This document shows positions 45,251 through 54,128 of a stretch of 64,000 nt of DNA, piece after piece (position 1 is the first letter of the stretch; every line of letters begins with the position of its first letter). The DNA comes from Planctomycetia bacterium (lineage in GTDB: Bacteria > Planctomycetota > Planctomycetia > Pirellulales > Thermoguttaceae): assembly GCA_030539035.1 (NCBI GenBank), contig JAUNSU010000002.1, forward strand, positions 23,699 through 87,698, in the 5' to 3' direction. Position numbers and translations under genes: made by a program. The notes under the pieces are model-generated. The model worked only from the letters and a program-made list of their open reading frames with translations. It did not search any database and was not told the DNA's origin.

Positions 45251-46459
45251 TCAATAAAGTCTTACGTAAGAAGGAAGATCTCCGACAAGAGGCCGAAGAT
45301 AATCCAAACAGGCATCCGTAATAAAGAGATTTTCATCATCGATAAATTCATCGGGCATAGGCTTTTCGCCCAGAGCGACCTCAGCCAACGGGGCAGTTCC
45401 CAACTCGATTTTATAGGGATTGGAAGAAACGCGGTTCATGGTCACCATTACCCCGCTTTTTCCCTGAAGGGCAAGATCGACCGCACGTTGTCCGCATTTC
45501 CATGCTTCCTCAATATCGAGATCGCTCGCACGATCCGCGGCGGCCATCTGGAGCGATTCGGTTACCTGGAATTCGCCGCGCCAGCCGAACTCATCGGCGA
45601 TCATGCGATGAAGCATCATTGCCGCACTGGTTCCGGCCATTGCCCCGAATTCCACGTTGGAAAAATTGTCTTTAACGGCGGAAGCACTGATCGGACGCCC
45701 CTCCGCATCGCAAACCCCTTCACCGCAGACGATACTGACCCAACCGAATTTTTCGTGGGTTTCCTTAACCCTGCGGAGGAATTTTTCACGCACAAAAGGA
45801 CGTTCCGGAAGCAGAATGATATGCGGAGCGTCTTCTTCATTTATCTTCGCGCAGGCCGCGGCGGCGGGAAGCCATCCGGCACTTCGGCCAACGGTCTGAA
45901 AGATCACGTACTGATCGACTTTTTTCATGTCCCGGGCCAAAAGCCCCCCCTGCTTGACCGACAGGGCAACATATCGCGCCGCAGAAGGAAAGCCGGGAGT
46001 ATGATCCGTTGCGAAAAGATCATTATCGACGGTTTTCGGAACTCCGACCCCGCGAAGATCATATCCTTTGCTTTTGCACCAGGCTTCGACCCGATGAATT
46101 GTATCCATCGTATCGTTTCCGCCGATCAGAAAATAATAGCGAATATTGTACTTGCGCAATTGTTCAAGAATGGGTTCAAAATCGGATTCTTTCAGTTTAT
46201 ACCGGCAGCTTCCGAGGGCACTGGAAGGGGTTTTTTTCAGACCTTCGATTGCGGCGGGATCCTGCTTTCCGAAATCAAGGACAAGATCCTTCATAAAGCC
46301 TTCGATTCCGTACTTCATCCCGTAAACAGTGCCGATCCGGGAAGATCCGTCGCCGAGTCCGGCCGGATTCAAACAGGCTTGAACAACACCGCACAGACTG
46401 GAATTGATCACACTCGTAGGACCGCCGCTCTGTCCAATAATCGCATTTCCTTCGAACAT
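45251..46459 (-). CDS. pfp: Pyrophosphate-dependent 6-phosphofructokinase
   Basis: Phosphorylates fructose-6-phosphate reversibly with pyrophosphate. The 402-residue chain has the PFK fold: GQSGGPTSVINSS at the start, the pyrophosphate-type GGNDTMDT (Asp where ATP enzymes have Gly) and VPKTVDNDL (Lys in place of Gly). These two substitutions mark PPi use. Other family blocks are TPGFPSAARYVA and the VGRSAGWLP segment. It can run in both glycolysis and gluconeogenesis. Neighbouring sugar-phosphate genes include the SIS protein upstream and ugd downstream. Confidence 0.94.
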   Translation of the reverse strand: MFEGNAIIGQSGGPTSVINSSLCGVVQACLNPAGLGDGSSRIGTVYGMKYGIEGFMKDLVLDFGKQDPAAIEGLKKTPSSALGSCRYKLKESDFEPILEQLRKYNIRYYFLIGGNDTMDTIHRVEAWCKSKGYDLRGVGVPKTVDNDLFATDHTPGFPSAARYVALSVKQGGLLARDMKKVDQYVIFQTVGRSAGWLPAAAACAKINEEDAPHIILLPERPFVREKFLRRVKETHEKFGWVSIVCGEGVCDAEGRPISASAVKDNFSNVEFGAMAGTSAAMMLHRMIADEFGWRGEFQVTESLQMAAADRASDLDIEEAWKCGQRAVDLALQGKSGVMVTMNRVSSNPYKIELGTAPLAEVALGEKPMPDEFIDDENLFITDACLDYLRPLVGDLPSYVRLY

Positions 46460-46521
46460 ATTGACTCTCCTGATTTACTGCTTATTTGATTATTTCTGCA
46501 AATTGATTATTCGCCGCAAGA

Positions 46522-47388
46522 TTACTCTTTTGCGTCCATGGGGAATTGGGCGCACCACTGGACCAGGTTCCGGCAGAACTTGGAATACCAGAGTCCGACT
46601 TCGATCGAATCGTTTCCGATCTCCTCGGTGATTCGCGGCTGTCCCCAATCGATCAGACCGGAAGACCAATGCGGCGCCAAATCGGAAGCATAGGCCGCGG
46701 TTCTTCCTTTTCCATACGATCCGATCACAAGAATCGGATCACGTTTGACAGGACGAAAACCGATCGCATCGCCGGTGGAAAGAGAAACAGTTGCCTGTTC
46801 CTCGATATTTTTCCCTTCATATTGGCGATTATAGATCTTCAGACAGTCTTCGACTTCTTCGCCCAGCACGCGAACATCAATGGTAATCCCTTCCAGCAGA
46901 ACTGTTGCGTCTTTCTTCGCTTTCACCTTATTGTATCCCGCAATACAGGCCGGCCAATTCCAGGGAAGCTCCCAAAGAATCGGATGCGGTTCCCGGCGGA
47001 TCAAAATAATTGGAAGAGAGGAATTGCGGCGATCGTCTTCTTTTTCCATCTCCACCGGAAGCACTTCCGCAAGAGGAGATTTATGATACTCCCCGTTTTT
47101 ACCATGAAAGCTCTCCCACCCTCCGATCATGAAAAGTCCGCTTCCGTGAACTTTAACCGATTCCGCGATATGGTCCATCTCCGTGTTGGAAAAACGGCCC
47201 GAGGAATAATCACTTACAATATACAGGGCATAATTTTTCGAAAGGAAATCACTGTTGGGGGATTCCGAACTGGGGATATAGTCGAAATCGATCTTGTAAT
47301 GCTTCATTACTCCCGCAAGATAGGAAGCCGCTCCGTCAAGATTTCCGTCTCCAAGATAGCACACTTTTTCGAGTTTATTTTTTATCAT
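46522..47388 (-). CDS. Class I glutamine amidotransferase-like protein (DUF1355 type)
   Basis: A 288-residue protein with a flavodoxin-like amidotransferase fold. VCYLGDGNLDGAASYLAGVM opens the chain; YALYIVSDYSSGRFS and GSGLFMIGGWESFHG correspond to the strand and elbow where classical amidotransferases carry the nucleophile Cys. Here no Cys is at the elbow (MIGGWESF), so glutaminase activity is doubtful. The family is listed as putative glutamine amidotransferase. HWSSGLIDWGQP near the end is conserved-looking. It lies 62 bases from pfp and 121 from the PIG-L gene on the same strand. Carbohydrate-related binding is inferred from context. Confidence 0.75.
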   Translation of the reverse strand: MIKNKLEKVCYLGDGNLDGAASYLAGVMKHYKIDFDYIPSSESPNSDFLSKNYALYIVSDYSSGRFSNTEMDHIAESVKVHGSGLFMIGGWESFHGKNGEYHKSPLAEVLPVEMEKEDDRRNSSLPIILIRREPHPILWELPWNWPACIAGYNKVKAKKDATVLLEGITIDVRVLGEEVEDCLKIYNRQYEGKNIEEQATVSLSTGDAIGFRPVKRDPILVIGSYGKGRTAAYASDLAPHWSSGLIDWGQPRITEEIGNDSIEVGLWYSKFCRNLVQWCAQFPMDAKE

Positions 47389-47509
47389 TTGCTCAAACCT
47401 TCTTCTTTAATTCATTATCATTGCAAATTACACTGATCATCATGGATCCTGAATGGATCCAGATCGTTCGGATCCGGCGCAAACCGATTCCGAACAGGGG
47501 AAAACCGGA

Positions 47510-48346
47510 TTAAAAAAGGCGATCAGCCTTGTCCGGATCAAAAATATCGAATTCCAATTCCCTGATAAATTCTTTCGGCCCGGTATCACGGATTCTTTGA
47601 ATCGTGATCTCGATCTGCTCCTGGCTTTTATAAGCCAATAAAGCATTCAAGGAACGATCGAAGAGTTCCTGTCCGACCCGTATTCGCAGCGTCGGCGGCG
47701 TCGGGAAGTTGCTGTACGCCGCGTATTCATAAATCAGCGGGATCTCGGAGATCGGTTCTCCCAGCTCCGGCCAAATGGATCCCAGCGCGTGAAAAATACT
47801 GATCACCGATTCGGAATTGGACATACGATGATCCGGGTGCAGATCGGAAATTGTCGGAAGAAAAACACGGGTCGGCCTCGCTTGCCGCACAAGCCAGGTC
47901 AAAGAATTATGAAGGCCGGTTGCACCGGCGATCTCCGGACCGTCCGGATCGTTTTCGACAAGGCGGCGTCCCGACTGCCGATACAAACTTCCATCGTCAA
48001 AACCGAGGAAAAAGAGATTTTCTTCTTTCAGACCGAGCATACGGAACGATTCCCTGCACTCTTTTTCCCGAATTTCGCAGATCGTATACTTGTGCTCCGG
48101 TCTGCAATATCCCATTTTACCGTTGGTGACCACTCCGACAAACGCTTCTGCCCCGCAGGCCATTCCGGCAAGGAGCGTTTTTACCGCCCCGCAGGCAACA
48201 TCATCGTCGTGCGGAGAGATAAAGAGCCATCGTTCTTTTCCTTCTTGCCAATTTGGCCAAATATCTGCCGGATTATAGGAAGAAACGGTTACCGTATCCG
48301 TTCTGCGGTCAAAAATGACATTATGTTCCGGATCATGCTTGTTCAT
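47510..48346 (-). CDS. PIG-L family deacetylase
   Basis: A zinc-dependent N-acetyl-sugar deacetylase-like protein of 278 residues. The first motif is ISPHDDDVACG: His46, Asp48 and Asp49 occupy the positions of the zinc ligand and general base in the usual AHPDDE, with Pro replaced by Asp and Glu by Val. The second zinc motif is LHPDHRMSN. FLGFDDGSLYR is the typical middle block. Relatives act on GlcNAc-containing lipids or sugars (PIG-L, MshB, BshB). Between the amidotransferase-like and SIS genes, a role in amino-sugar metabolism is plausible. Confidence 0.87.
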   Translation of the reverse strand: MNKHDPEHNVIFDRRTDTVTVSSYNPADIWPNWQEGKERWLFISPHDDDVACGAVKTLLAGMACGAEAFVGVVTNGKMGYCRPEHKYTICEIREKECRESFRMLGLKEENLFFLGFDDGSLYRQSGRRLVENDPDGPEIAGATGLHNSLTWLVRQARPTRVFLPTISDLHPDHRMSNSESVISIFHALGSIWPELGEPISEIPLIYEYAAYSNFPTPPTLRIRVGQELFDRSLNALLAYKSQEQIEITIQRIRDTGPKEFIRELEFDIFDPDKADRLF

Positions 48347-48447
48347 AAATGATTAATCCTTAATCTGTACTGTTTTATCCTCTGATCTGATCCTGCCTTA
48401 CCGGATCAGATCTTTCCCTAATTTCCTGTTTCTTAAATGTTCCGGGA

Positions 48448-49464
48448 TTATCCGACAAATTCATTTCCGATTTTTCTGGCCCGGGCCGGATGATCCAGAT
48501 CGATTCCAAGAGAGATCCCGGTTTGGACGAGCAGATTCCACCCCATCATCAACTGGAAGAACATTTCGTATCCTTTTAAGGCGGGATACTTCAGGGTCGG
48601 GAAGATGGTCTCTTCGGCGGCAATCGCGATCACGGTCAATTCGGCGCGTCCTTCGATCAGTTCCTTGATCTTTTGACATTCACTCGGAAAAGGATCGATG
48701 AGAATGCAGACTTCGCCCTTGTTCATTACTTCTTCGACTCCGTGGAGGAGATAGGTTCCTTCGAGATAATCGCTCTTTTTTCGCGTGATCTCGTTTGTTT
48801 TCAGGGTCAATTCTTCGGCAACGCCATTATTTCTTCCGGCGAAATAGAGCATGGGAGCGGCGGTCAATTTTGCGATCAATTCGGAATCGTATTCTGTTTC
48901 CATCAGTTCCCGTGCGATTTTTCCGGCTTCTTTCTGATTTCCGGGGCATCCGCAATCGATCATATTGCAAATGAAAGATCGGGTCAAGAGCGCCTGTTCG
49001 ACAACGCTTTTTGTCGCTGCGACCGCGTTTTCCTTCCCGCAGGAAAGAACGTAGGATTTATCGGTCGATTCGATAATTTTCGTTCCAGCGTTTGCGGTGA
49101 TCCCGACACGGCGCCGATGTCCGTTTTCCCCGAGTTTCTTCAGAAGGGCAACGATCTCCTTGGTTTGTCCGCTGTTGGAAGCTCCAACGACAACCCAATC
49201 GGAAAGATCATATTCGGAAGCCTGAAAAGATCCTTCCGTTCCGACTGCGATCGGAAGTCCCCGTTTCATTACTCCGTAGATAAAGCTCTTTGCGGGAAAT
49301 ATTCGGCTGGATCCTTCCCCGGTAAGAAAGACCCGACCTGTTTTTTTGATCCATTCCGAAGTTTCCGCCGTTTGGGAAAAATCAAAATTCTCTATTACAT
49401 CCGCTGTTTCAAGCATCTCTTGAACAAGGGCAAATTGGCTGTATTTGGCGTCGGCAAGATTCAT
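48448..49464 (-). CDS. SIS-domain sugar isomerase-like protein (GlmS/AgaS-like)
   Basis: A 338-residue protein with two SIS domains, resembling the isomerase half of glucosamine-6-phosphate synthase without the glutaminase. The sugar-phosphate-binding Ser/Thr motifs are LTGEGSSRI, VVGASNSGQTKEI and LSCGKENAVAATKSVVEQALLT. The last is characteristic of GlmS/AgaS/FrlB enzymes. Likely reaction: isomerisation or deamination of an amino-sugar phosphate. It is the first gene of the minus-strand run SIS, PIG-L, amidotransferase-like, pfp. A GGAAC site precedes the ATG. Confidence 0.85.
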   Translation of the reverse strand: MNLADAKYSQFALVQEMLETADVIENFDFSQTAETSEWIKKTGRVFLTGEGSSRIFPAKSFIYGVMKRGLPIAVGTEGSFQASEYDLSDWVVVGASNSGQTKEIVALLKKLGENGHRRRVGITANAGTKIIESTDKSYVLSCGKENAVAATKSVVEQALLTRSFICNMIDCGCPGNQKEAGKIARELMETEYDSELIAKLTAAPMLYFAGRNNGVAEELTLKTNEITRKKSDYLEGTYLLHGVEEVMNKGEVCILIDPFPSECQKIKELIEGRAELTVIAIAAEETIFPTLKYPALKGYEMFFQLMMGWNLLVQTGISLGIDLDHPARARKIGNEFVG

Positions 49465-49805
49465 GTTTGTTCCTTTTCTGTTTAATAAAGGGGTAGATAC
49501 AAAAATACTCTGTACAATATACGCTCACCGCAACCGCAAAAGCGATTTTTCTCATTTTCATACGTCCGGCTGCCTTTCTCCGTAAAGAGAACGAAAAATT
49601 TCGGGCCGACCAGACCTGTGAAATTGGGATTATATCAGAATTCCCGGAAAAAGTATAGTCTCTTTTTATAAGTTTTAGATATTTTTACCGTTTTCAAATA
49701 CTTATTTGGATCTTTCAATTCAAAACGAAATTTGATTGCATAATCTATTATTATTTACGATACTATTTTCTTTATTTTAGATTATATTGTTTACTGTATC
49801 CTTTA
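49465..49805. other. AT-rich gap with no recognised feature
   Basis: About 340 bases upstream of the SIS gene and the helicase-like remnant. It is markedly AT-rich toward 49660-49800 (TTTTACCG, TATTATTATTTACGATACTA) and has no plausible frame. The richness in A/T next to a gene remnant suggests old insertion or deletion. Confidence 0.4.
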
Positions 49806-50205
49806 AACAGACATGATTCTATCACCAGAAACCGGCTGCTCGCAAATGTTTTTTATCAATCCGGACTTATTGAAACTTGGGGAAGCGGAACAATTAAGAT
49901 GGCAGAAGCATGCAAAGCACAAGATGTTCCCTGTCCTGAATTCTATGAAACAAAATTGGGGATGGAAACGGTCTTTTCGTTTTCGTCCTTCCGACCTTTT
50001 AACTAACCCCAATATTATAGCTGAACAAATACTGAGTTTGATAAGGGCTGATTCGCAAATAACAAAAAAACGATTAGCGGAAAAACTTGGTCTTTCAATA
50101 GAAGGAATTCGCTATCACACAAACATATTAAAGAAGACGGGAAAGCTGCGCTTTATCGGATCCTCAAAGAAGGGATACTGGGAGATTATTGAAAACGAGC
50201 ATTGA
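49806..50205 (+). pseudogene. C-terminal remnant of an AlbA_2/RecG-like putative ATP-binding regulator, frameshifted
   Basis: Two pieces of one protein lie in different frames. In the first (about 49806-50005) the text reads SITRNRLLANVFYQSGLIE, then TWGSGTIKMAEACK and PCPEFYE, the hallmark end of proteins annotated as RecG-like helicase or AlbA_2 DNA-binding regulators; it stops after FRPFN. In the second (from about 50019 to 50205) a winged-helix follows: ILSLIRADSQITKKRLAEKLG, then GIRYHTNILKKTGKL and GYWEI. The single 130-codon frame starting at ATG 49813 is in the wrong frame for the first half. The large N-terminal part is missing, so the gene is dead. Such genes are accessory and mobile in distribution. 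Confidence 0.8.
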
Positions 50206-50235
50206 AGGCAGAAGATCTATAATCATACAGTTCAT

Positions 50236-50266
50236 AAAAAAGGGGCGGATTTTGAACACGCCCCTT
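50236..50266 (-). terminator. Terminator for the 1228-residue protein gene
   Basis: AAGGGGCG (50240-50247) and CGCCCCTT (50259-50266) form a perfect eight-base stem. On the minus strand it is followed by a run of Ts, 48 bases after the stop at 50314. The stem could also serve the plus-strand remnant. Confidence 0.82.
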
Positions 50267-50313
50267 CAAGATTTTAACAATTTGCGTTTAACAACGAACA
50301 ATCGCGATCCTTA

Positions 50314-53300
50314 TCATTTGATATCAAGGACCTTAAAGGAATCGGATCCGGAAAGAGAAAACGATTTCAGTTCATACGGCGGGACTTCGATCGTCAACTT
50401 GCCGTTTTCAACCGGAAGACGCACGTTCCGGACAAGATCCAAAACGGCAATCGTTCCCGGCGCAAGAGAAACCTTGACCGTTTTCTCGGATGTGTTCACG
50501 ATATAAAACCATCCGAGCCGGCGATCCAATCGGGTTCGAACTTTGACCAGATCGGTCGATCCGTCCGCATCGTCAAACGGAACCGCGGGAAGCGCCCGAT
50601 ACGCGGCGGAAAACTTCACCAGCCAATTTTCCATTCCGTAAGTACCGATCAGAAAGCCGCCTTTGGAAAAACCAAGAATATCCTTGTATCGAAGCGGCAT
50701 GATATAATGTTTAAGAGCATGATATCCGACCGGATTAAGGGTAGTAACACGCCAGGTATGTTCTTTGAACCAATCGGCGGCAAGGACTTTTCCGCGCCCT
50801 TCCCTGCGAACATCGCCAATCGCCGATTCCCAATATCGATCGTGCATATGGATCCAGGCATTTTTCGAAGGAGCAAGCGACGTATACATTCCGGGCCGCT
50901 CTTCCGTATTGCGCAGTCCATCGCGAATTTCCGGTCCCTTTCTCTCTTGAGTCCAGCGATAATCGGCGGGAAAGAGTGTTTGATCGATAATAATGTTCGG
51001 AACATCGGCGAAATACTTCGCATTGATGCCTGCTTCCAGATTGGCCAAGCCCCAGAAGTCGCGTTTTCCGTTTTCATCGAAATGGGCTCTTTCATACAGG
51101 ATCGGGGTCATGCAATTCACGACCAGAAGAAGATCAGGCCGCGCATCACTCAATTTCTTGGCGAGAACTTTATACCACTGCGCGAGTTTTTGACAGCGCC
51201 AGTCGATCCATTGCTCCCGTGCGTTTTCCATGAGCCAATTATACCAGAGTTTTCCTCTTTTGGGATCCGTTTTGTCTACCGGAATATCGATTCCCGTCTC
51301 TTTCATAAATTGAAGAACAAGGTAATCGTTGTATCCTGCCCGAATATCGCCGAGGGAATGGAGCGCATGCCGCGGAAGATGGAGAAAGATCCCTTTGAAC
51401 GACGGATGCTTCGCGCCAATTCGGATCATCTCATCGAAATACTCCAGTGTCATCTTCTGTGTGTCCGAATGAAGGGCGTTGAAATTCGGCGGCGTTCCAT
51501 GCCATCCGCCCGGATGAGGTGTTCCTGTATTGTGGATCGTGTAAGGAGTATCGTAATAAGCTCCTTCCTTAATCCCCTGCCGCGTAATCGGCGGAAGATC
51601 AAACGCAACATTGTTCTGATTGATCGTCGGCATAAATTCAAAGTTTTTCCGATCAAATACGGTTAAATACGCTTCGAAGAAATTCGGGATATGCGGACGC
51701 GGCTGATACTTCGGGCCGATCATTCCCTGGTACCATACGACCGGATAAGCGAGCAGATTCTGTCCGCTGTATTCCATGTAATTGCAGAGCCGTTCGAGCA
51801 TAGTTTCACATTCATCGAGTCGACCTCCATCCGCACCGAAATCATAATTGATCGCGGGATCTTCGAAATAAATTCCAACCGGGCGAGTTCGTTTTTTTTC
51901 CGGTTTGGCCGGATGAATATTCGCTTTGGGAAGATCGCCGATCACTTCGTAAACGGTCAACTTCGCGAGCGCGGCACCGGCTTCCGTATTTCTTGCGGCC
52001 ATAAAGACCAGGGTAATATCGCTGCTTTTCGACCAGAAGAGATACCGCTGCGAAAGGATCCTGTTCGAACAGGGATATTCATCGCCGGTAAAATATCCGA
52101 CTTGCAGTTCATATTCAGAACCCGCGTCGCATTTCGTCGATTGGGCAATAATATCGACCGTCCTCTGCTTGTCGTCCGGAAAATCATATTCAAAAAGATA
52201 ATGTTTGTCTTTCTCGATTCCTTTGAGGCGGATCGCGAATCGCTGGCCCGACTTGCCGGCGGTTTCAAGATATTTCGTTCCGTTCAGATCCGAGGTTTTA
52301 AGATCGCCGATGCTGACGAATCGATCTTTATCCGACTGAATCGCGATCGGATCGATTACTTCAATCTTTTTCAACTGAAGATCCTTATCCCAAAGGGCCG
52401 TTTCCGGTTTGGACGATCGGGTCTGAAAAGCAGGACTGAACTTTTTCGAATCGAAGACAAGGATCTGATATCCGTCGATTCTCTGATTGTTTTCATAAAG
52501 ATCGGCATTATAAAGTCCGGCGGGCAGCTTCAATTCCACGGATTGATTCGACTGATTTTTTGCCGCCGCTTTCAGATCGCCGAAAGACGCCATCTCTTTT
52601 TTATTCTGATCAAAAATTTTGATCGCGAACGTCTTTTCCTGCTCCGCATTATTATCGATCGCGAACGCGAGATTCTGCGTATCATCGTCCATAAAATAAC
52701 GGGAACCGGGAACAAGATTCGTCGTCTGAAATTCGTGATACTGATCGATCACTTGCTTTTCGGATACCGGAGCGGAAAAGATCTTGACTTCATCGATCAG
52801 TCCTTCGAGCGGACGTCCATTACAGCTTCCGATGAAGAATTCTTCAAGAGGAACCCGTACAAAACGTTCCGGCTGCAAAGGCGCGGTTCTGTTCAAATCA
52901 TCACTGAGCCGCTTGAATGCTTTTCCGTTGATATAAAGCATTTTTTGATATTTATCCCACGTGAAGACGACATGAGTCCACCCGTCTTTCGTCGGCATGG
53001 GAACGGTCATGTATCGATCTTTCAGATCACTTGTATCACCGCGGAGAGCGTTTTCATAGATCCAGAACCAGATTGCCCCGGATCCGCTTCGGCCGCCATT
53101 ATTTCCCCATAGAGTCGCAAGGATCGTTCGCCAAAGATCTTTTGCCTTGGATCCATTCGCGTTCAGGACATCCCAATTCGGTTTGATCCAGGCGGAGATC
53201 GTTCCCCGTTCCGGATTCAAATTGTCTTTGACCGCGTAGACAAGTTCGGCCTTGTTTGCCTTACTGAATTCGGCCGCCTGTCCGTGAATCCCTTTTTGAT

Positions 53301-54000
53301 AGACCAGATTCGAAGATTTGACCGGTTTTGCGGATCCTTTTGCGAAATCGGCCTCCGCGTTTTTATCGAAAGTAAGATGGAAGAGAAGCTCCGGTTTGAT
53401 CTTTTGCCAAACTTCCGGATTATCTTCTTCCTCCATTTTCAGTTCCGCTTTATAGAACCGATAGAGGCCGAACGAAGAGAAATCGAACCGCAGATGAAGA
53501 TCCTTAATATCTTCGGGGATCACCCGATCAAAGGAAAAGGTCTGTCTGGTTCCGTTTGTATGAACTTCGAGCGGAGCATAATAATGTTTATTATCGGCAG
53601 TACGTCCTTCGAAATAAAGAGTCAAATCGCCCCTTTGGGGTCCTTGAATTTCGACATAAAGGCAGTAATTCGTATCGAGCATTTTTTTCGCGTCGAGATC
53701 GGAGATGTTCATTACGGTTTTATGGTAATTTTCGACATTTTTCAGGGGCGATGTATCGATGCAGAGGCAATCTTTTTCCGCGGTAATTTTGAAAAGGGGC
53801 TTTTTCGAAGGAGCTTCCTGAAAGATCCGGATCGGGATCTGTTTTGGATTCTCTTTCGAATAAAGGATCGTATCTGCATTCTGGACCTTGATTTCCAGTG
53901 TCTGCGGATCGGGAGAACGATAGGACTTCATTTTCTCCTGTCCGTAAACCGCGGTAAAGGACAAGACAAAGAACAATAAAAAAATCCCGATTTTTTTCAT
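50314..54000 (-). CDS. Large secreted protein with LamG domain and glycoside-hydrolase-like barrel
   Basis: A 1228-residue exported protein: signal peptide MKKIGIFLLFFVLSFTAVYG. Residues about 60-200 form a beta-rich region. A LamG/concanavalin-like domain follows at about 215-420 (LLFHLTFDKNAEADFAKG, GTISAWIKPNW, WTHVVFTWDKYQKMLYINGK, LEGLIDEVKIFSAPVS). After beta linkers, residues ~720-1130 have TIM-barrel-like blocks (VGIYFEDPAINYDFG, FEFMPTINQNNVAF, HPSFKGIFLHLPRHAL, LLLVVNCMTP). The end is beta-rich (WFYIVNTSEKTVKVSL), like the C-terminal domain of many glycosidases. Polysaccharide binding or degradation outside the cell is likely, but the family and catalytic acids are not identified. 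Confidence 0.75.
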   Translation of the reverse strand: MKKIGIFLLFFVLSFTAVYGQEKMKSYRSPDPQTLEIKVQNADTILYSKENPKQIPIRIFQEAPSKKPLFKITAEKDCLCIDTSPLKNVENYHKTVMNISDLDAKKMLDTNYCLYVEIQGPQRGDLTLYFEGRTADNKHYYAPLEVHTNGTRQTFSFDRVIPEDIKDLHLRFDFSSFGLYRFYKAELKMEEEDNPEVWQKIKPELLFHLTFDKNAEADFAKGSAKPVKSSNLVYQKGIHGQAAEFSKANKAELVYAVKDNLNPERGTISAWIKPNWDVLNANGSKAKDLWRTILATLWGNNGGRSGSGAIWFWIYENALRGDTSDLKDRYMTVPMPTKDGWTHVVFTWDKYQKMLYINGKAFKRLSDDLNRTAPLQPERFVRVPLEEFFIGSCNGRPLEGLIDEVKIFSAPVSEKQVIDQYHEFQTTNLVPGSRYFMDDDTQNLAFAIDNNAEQEKTFAIKIFDQNKKEMASFGDLKAAAKNQSNQSVELKLPAGLYNADLYENNQRIDGYQILVFDSKKFSPAFQTRSSKPETALWDKDLQLKKIEVIDPIAIQSDKDRFVSIGDLKTSDLNGTKYLETAGKSGQRFAIRLKGIEKDKHYLFEYDFPDDKQRTVDIIAQSTKCDAGSEYELQVGYFTGDEYPCSNRILSQRYLFWSKSSDITLVFMAARNTEAGAALAKLTVYEVIGDLPKANIHPAKPEKKRTRPVGIYFEDPAINYDFGADGGRLDECETMLERLCNYMEYSGQNLLAYPVVWYQGMIGPKYQPRPHIPNFFEAYLTVFDRKNFEFMPTINQNNVAFDLPPITRQGIKEGAYYDTPYTIHNTGTPHPGGWHGTPPNFNALHSDTQKMTLEYFDEMIRIGAKHPSFKGIFLHLPRHALHSLGDIRAGYNDYLVLQFMKETGIDIPVDKTDPKRGKLWYNWLMENAREQWIDWRCQKLAQWYKVLAKKLSDARPDLLLVVNCMTPILYERAHFDENGKRDFWGLANLEAGINAKYFADVPNIIIDQTLFPADYRWTQERKGPEIRDGLRNTEERPGMYTSLAPSKNAWIHMHDRYWESAIGDVRREGRGKVLAADWFKEHTWRVTTLNPVGYHALKHYIMPLRYKDILGFSKGGFLIGTYGMENWLVKFSAAYRALPAVPFDDADGSTDLVKVRTRLDRRLGWFYIVNTSEKTVKVSLAPGTIAVLDLVRNVRLPVENGKLTIEVPPYELKSFSLSGSDSFKVLDIK

Positions 54001-54012
54001 GGACCTTTCCTT

Positions 54013-54126
54013 TCAATAGAATTTGTGTTTGGAAAAACAATTTGTTTTGTACAGATTGGATTTATAATGTTCAATATCACTGCTGAACTTATAAGCGAGC
54101 TCTTTGATTCTTTCCGGTGCGGACAT
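54013..54126 (-). pseudogene. N-terminal remnant of a type IIG restriction-modification-like gene
   Basis: A 37-codon frame starting two bases after the dnaX stop, with GGAAGG eight bases before its ATG. It reads MSAPERIKELAYKFSSDIE then HYKSNLYK and diverges to a stop (TNCFSKHKFY). The first 27 residues fit the start of Eco57I-like DNA methylase/endonuclease proteins (typical continuation: YNE...R.EFIDPFFKALGW), so the rest seems deleted. The recalled similarity has not been checked by search. The dnaX operon may once have carried this gene. Confidence 0.6.
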
Positions 54127-54128
54127 AT

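Noticed and set aside
49813..50205. The 130-codon frame as an intact gene
   Set aside because: Its first half is out of frame relative to a clear RecG/AlbA_2-type C-terminal segment, so it is reported as a pseudogene instead.
51691..53112. A 473-codon frame opposite the LamG-containing gene
   Set aside because: Composition rich in Arg/Ile/Phe typical of antisense frames; no motif, no ribosome site.
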